Source of the DNA: Asticcacaulis sp. UBA2476
GTDB lineage: Bacteria > Pseudomonadota > Alphaproteobacteria > Caulobacterales > Caulobacteraceae
DNA length: 64,000 nucleotides
Assembly (NCBI GenBank): GCA_002342035.1
Contig: DDPE01000062.1
Coordinates: 30,001 to 94,000 of the forward strand
Direction of reading: 5' to 3'
Positions 63,201-64,000 of the stretch are shown one piece after another; within the stretch, counting starts at the first letter, position 1; each line of letters starts with the position of its first letter. Under the pieces are notes generated by a model, which searched no databases, had not been told where the DNA came from, and was given only the letters and a program-made list of their open reading frames with translations. The position numbers and the translations under genes were made by a program.

Positions 63201-64000
63201 ATGACTGTGTCCAGACGTTTTTTGAGTGCCCTGCTGCTGGCGACCTGCCTGACAGCCCCATCTCTGGCCGCTGCCGAGGCCAGCCCCAAACTGAAAGCCG
63301 CCGCTCAGGCCGGGGTTAAGGATCGCGCGGTTCTGGCCCAGCAGATGGTCGATTCGATCTACAGCTTCGCGGAGCCCGGTTTTCAGGAATATAAGACTTC
63401 TGAATACGTCACCGGTATTCTGGAAAAGAACGGTTTTACCATCACCCGTGGTGTCGCCGGTATCCCTACCGCCTGGACGGCGACGTGGGGTGAGGGCGGG
63501 CCGCTGATTGCGCTCGGTTCCGACATCGACGGGCTGCTGGGCCTGTCGCAGGTGCCGGGCAATCCGGTGATCACACCGCAGGTACCGGGTGCACCCGGTC
63601 ACGGCGAAGGTCACAACTCCGGTATGCCTCTTGTCGTTGTCGCCGCTTTGGCCGCCAAGGATGTGATGGTCGCCAACAATATCAAGGGCCGTCTGATGAT
63701 CTGGCCCGGTGTGGCCGAAGAACTGCTGGCCACCAAGGCGTTTTATGTCCGTGACGGCGTATTTAAGGGCGTCGATGTGTCAATCTTCACGCACGTCAGC
63801 AACGATCTGGGCACCTCATGGGGCCCGATGCTGAGCGGCATGGTGTCGGTCGAATATAGCTTTAAGGGCAAGACCTCCCACTCGGCCGGTGCGCCGTGGG
63901 CCGGTAAGTCCGCGCTTGATGCCGTGGAGTGGATGGATCTGGCGTGGAACATGCGCCGCGAGCATTTGCCGGTGACCCAGCGTTCGCACTACATCATCAC
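63201..64000 (+). CDS. Exported M20 amidohydrolase (AbgB-like), 5' part
   Basis: The first 266 residues of a gene that continues past the window end. Start ATG follows ACAGGAGTAAACGCGT. A signal peptide (RRFLSALLLATCLTAPSLAAA) sends it out of the cytoplasm. M20-type motifs: ALGSDIDGL, GHGEGHNSGMPL (first metal ligands), WPGVAEELLATKAFY and a dimerisation part starting KGKTSHSAGAPWAGKSA. Close relatives split p-aminobenzoyl-glutamate and other N-acyl amino acids. With the TBDT and Lrp it forms a small uptake-and-cleave set. Confidence 0.88.
   Translation, partial: MTVSRRFLSALLLATCLTAPSLAAAEASPKLKAAAQAGVKDRAVLAQQMVDSIYSFAEPGFQEYKTSEYVTGILEKNGFTITRGVAGIPTAWTATWGEGGPLIALGSDIDGLLGLSQVPGNPVITPQVPGAPGHGEGHNSGMPLVVVAALAAKDVMVANNIKGRLMIWPGVAEELLATKAFYVRDGVFKGVDVSIFTHVSNDLGTSWGPMLSGMVSVEYSFKGKTSHSAGAPWAGKSALDAVEWMDLAWNMRREHLPVTQRSHYII

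Overview
The window looks like chromosome from a Caulobacterales-type alphaproteobacterium (an Asticcacaulis-like polysaccharide degrader is my best guess; inferred, not searched). The reasons are the 23S-5S-tRNA-fMet order, six TonB-dependent receptors (TBDTs) in about 53 kb, three FecI/FecR surface-signalling pairs, many secreted glycosidases with Tat-like signals, and dense ATGA-overlapping operons. I see no insertion sequence, phage, CRISPR array or plasmid gene.

Layout. 1-2.5 kb: 3' part of an rRNA operon (23S, 5S, tRNA-fMet) with several hairpin terminators. 2.7-3.7 kb: a short membrane-protein fragment, an EF-hand protein and a Tat-exported Ysc84/SYLF protein. 3.9-17.4 kb: an arabinan/arabinoxylan utilisation locus: sugar ABC importer, cytoplasmic GH51, TBDT, GH43 arabinanase, FadR-type GntR regulator, exported GH51 and a double ricin-type lectin. 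17.6-20.7 kb: a PanE-like reductase and a DUF885 metallopeptidase-like protein. 20.7-31.7 kb (minus strand): a second polysaccharide locus running FecI sigma, FecR, STN-domain TBDT, then the translationally coupled operon GH28-GH43-(alpha/alpha)6 glycosidase-GH10 for pectin and xylan side chains. 32-39 kb: HSL-type esterase divergent from an AraC regulator, then PaiB-like protein, S9 oligopeptidase and a TBDT. 39.2-40.2 kb: histone-deacetylase-like amidohydrolase.

40.2-52.2 kb: two tandem FecI-FecR-STN-TBDT signalling modules, each followed by a secreted phosphoesterase (PhoD, then a purple-acid-phosphatase-like enzyme). This suggests sensing, uptake and hydrolysis of organic phosphate compounds.

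52.3-59.4 kb: a compact cluster without an obvious textbook counterpart. A GNAT-like acyltransferase and a Rieske oxygenase on the plus strand meet, tail to tail with a 6-base overlap, a minus-strand operon of KAS III-like ketosynthase, 3beta-HSD-type reductase, metallo-beta-lactamase-fold hydrolase, PaaK/F390-synthetase-like adenylating enzyme and ATP-grasp ligase. It reads as a small-molecule biosynthesis cluster and is the best candidate for an undescribed system. 59.6-64 kb: Lrp-type regulator divergent from a TBDT and an exported M20 amidohydrolase (cut by the window end), probably for uptake and hydrolysis of amide-linked amino-acid conjugates.

A recurrent architecture: five of the six TBDT genes end in a hairpin or terminator that separates them from a same-strand enzyme gene just downstream.
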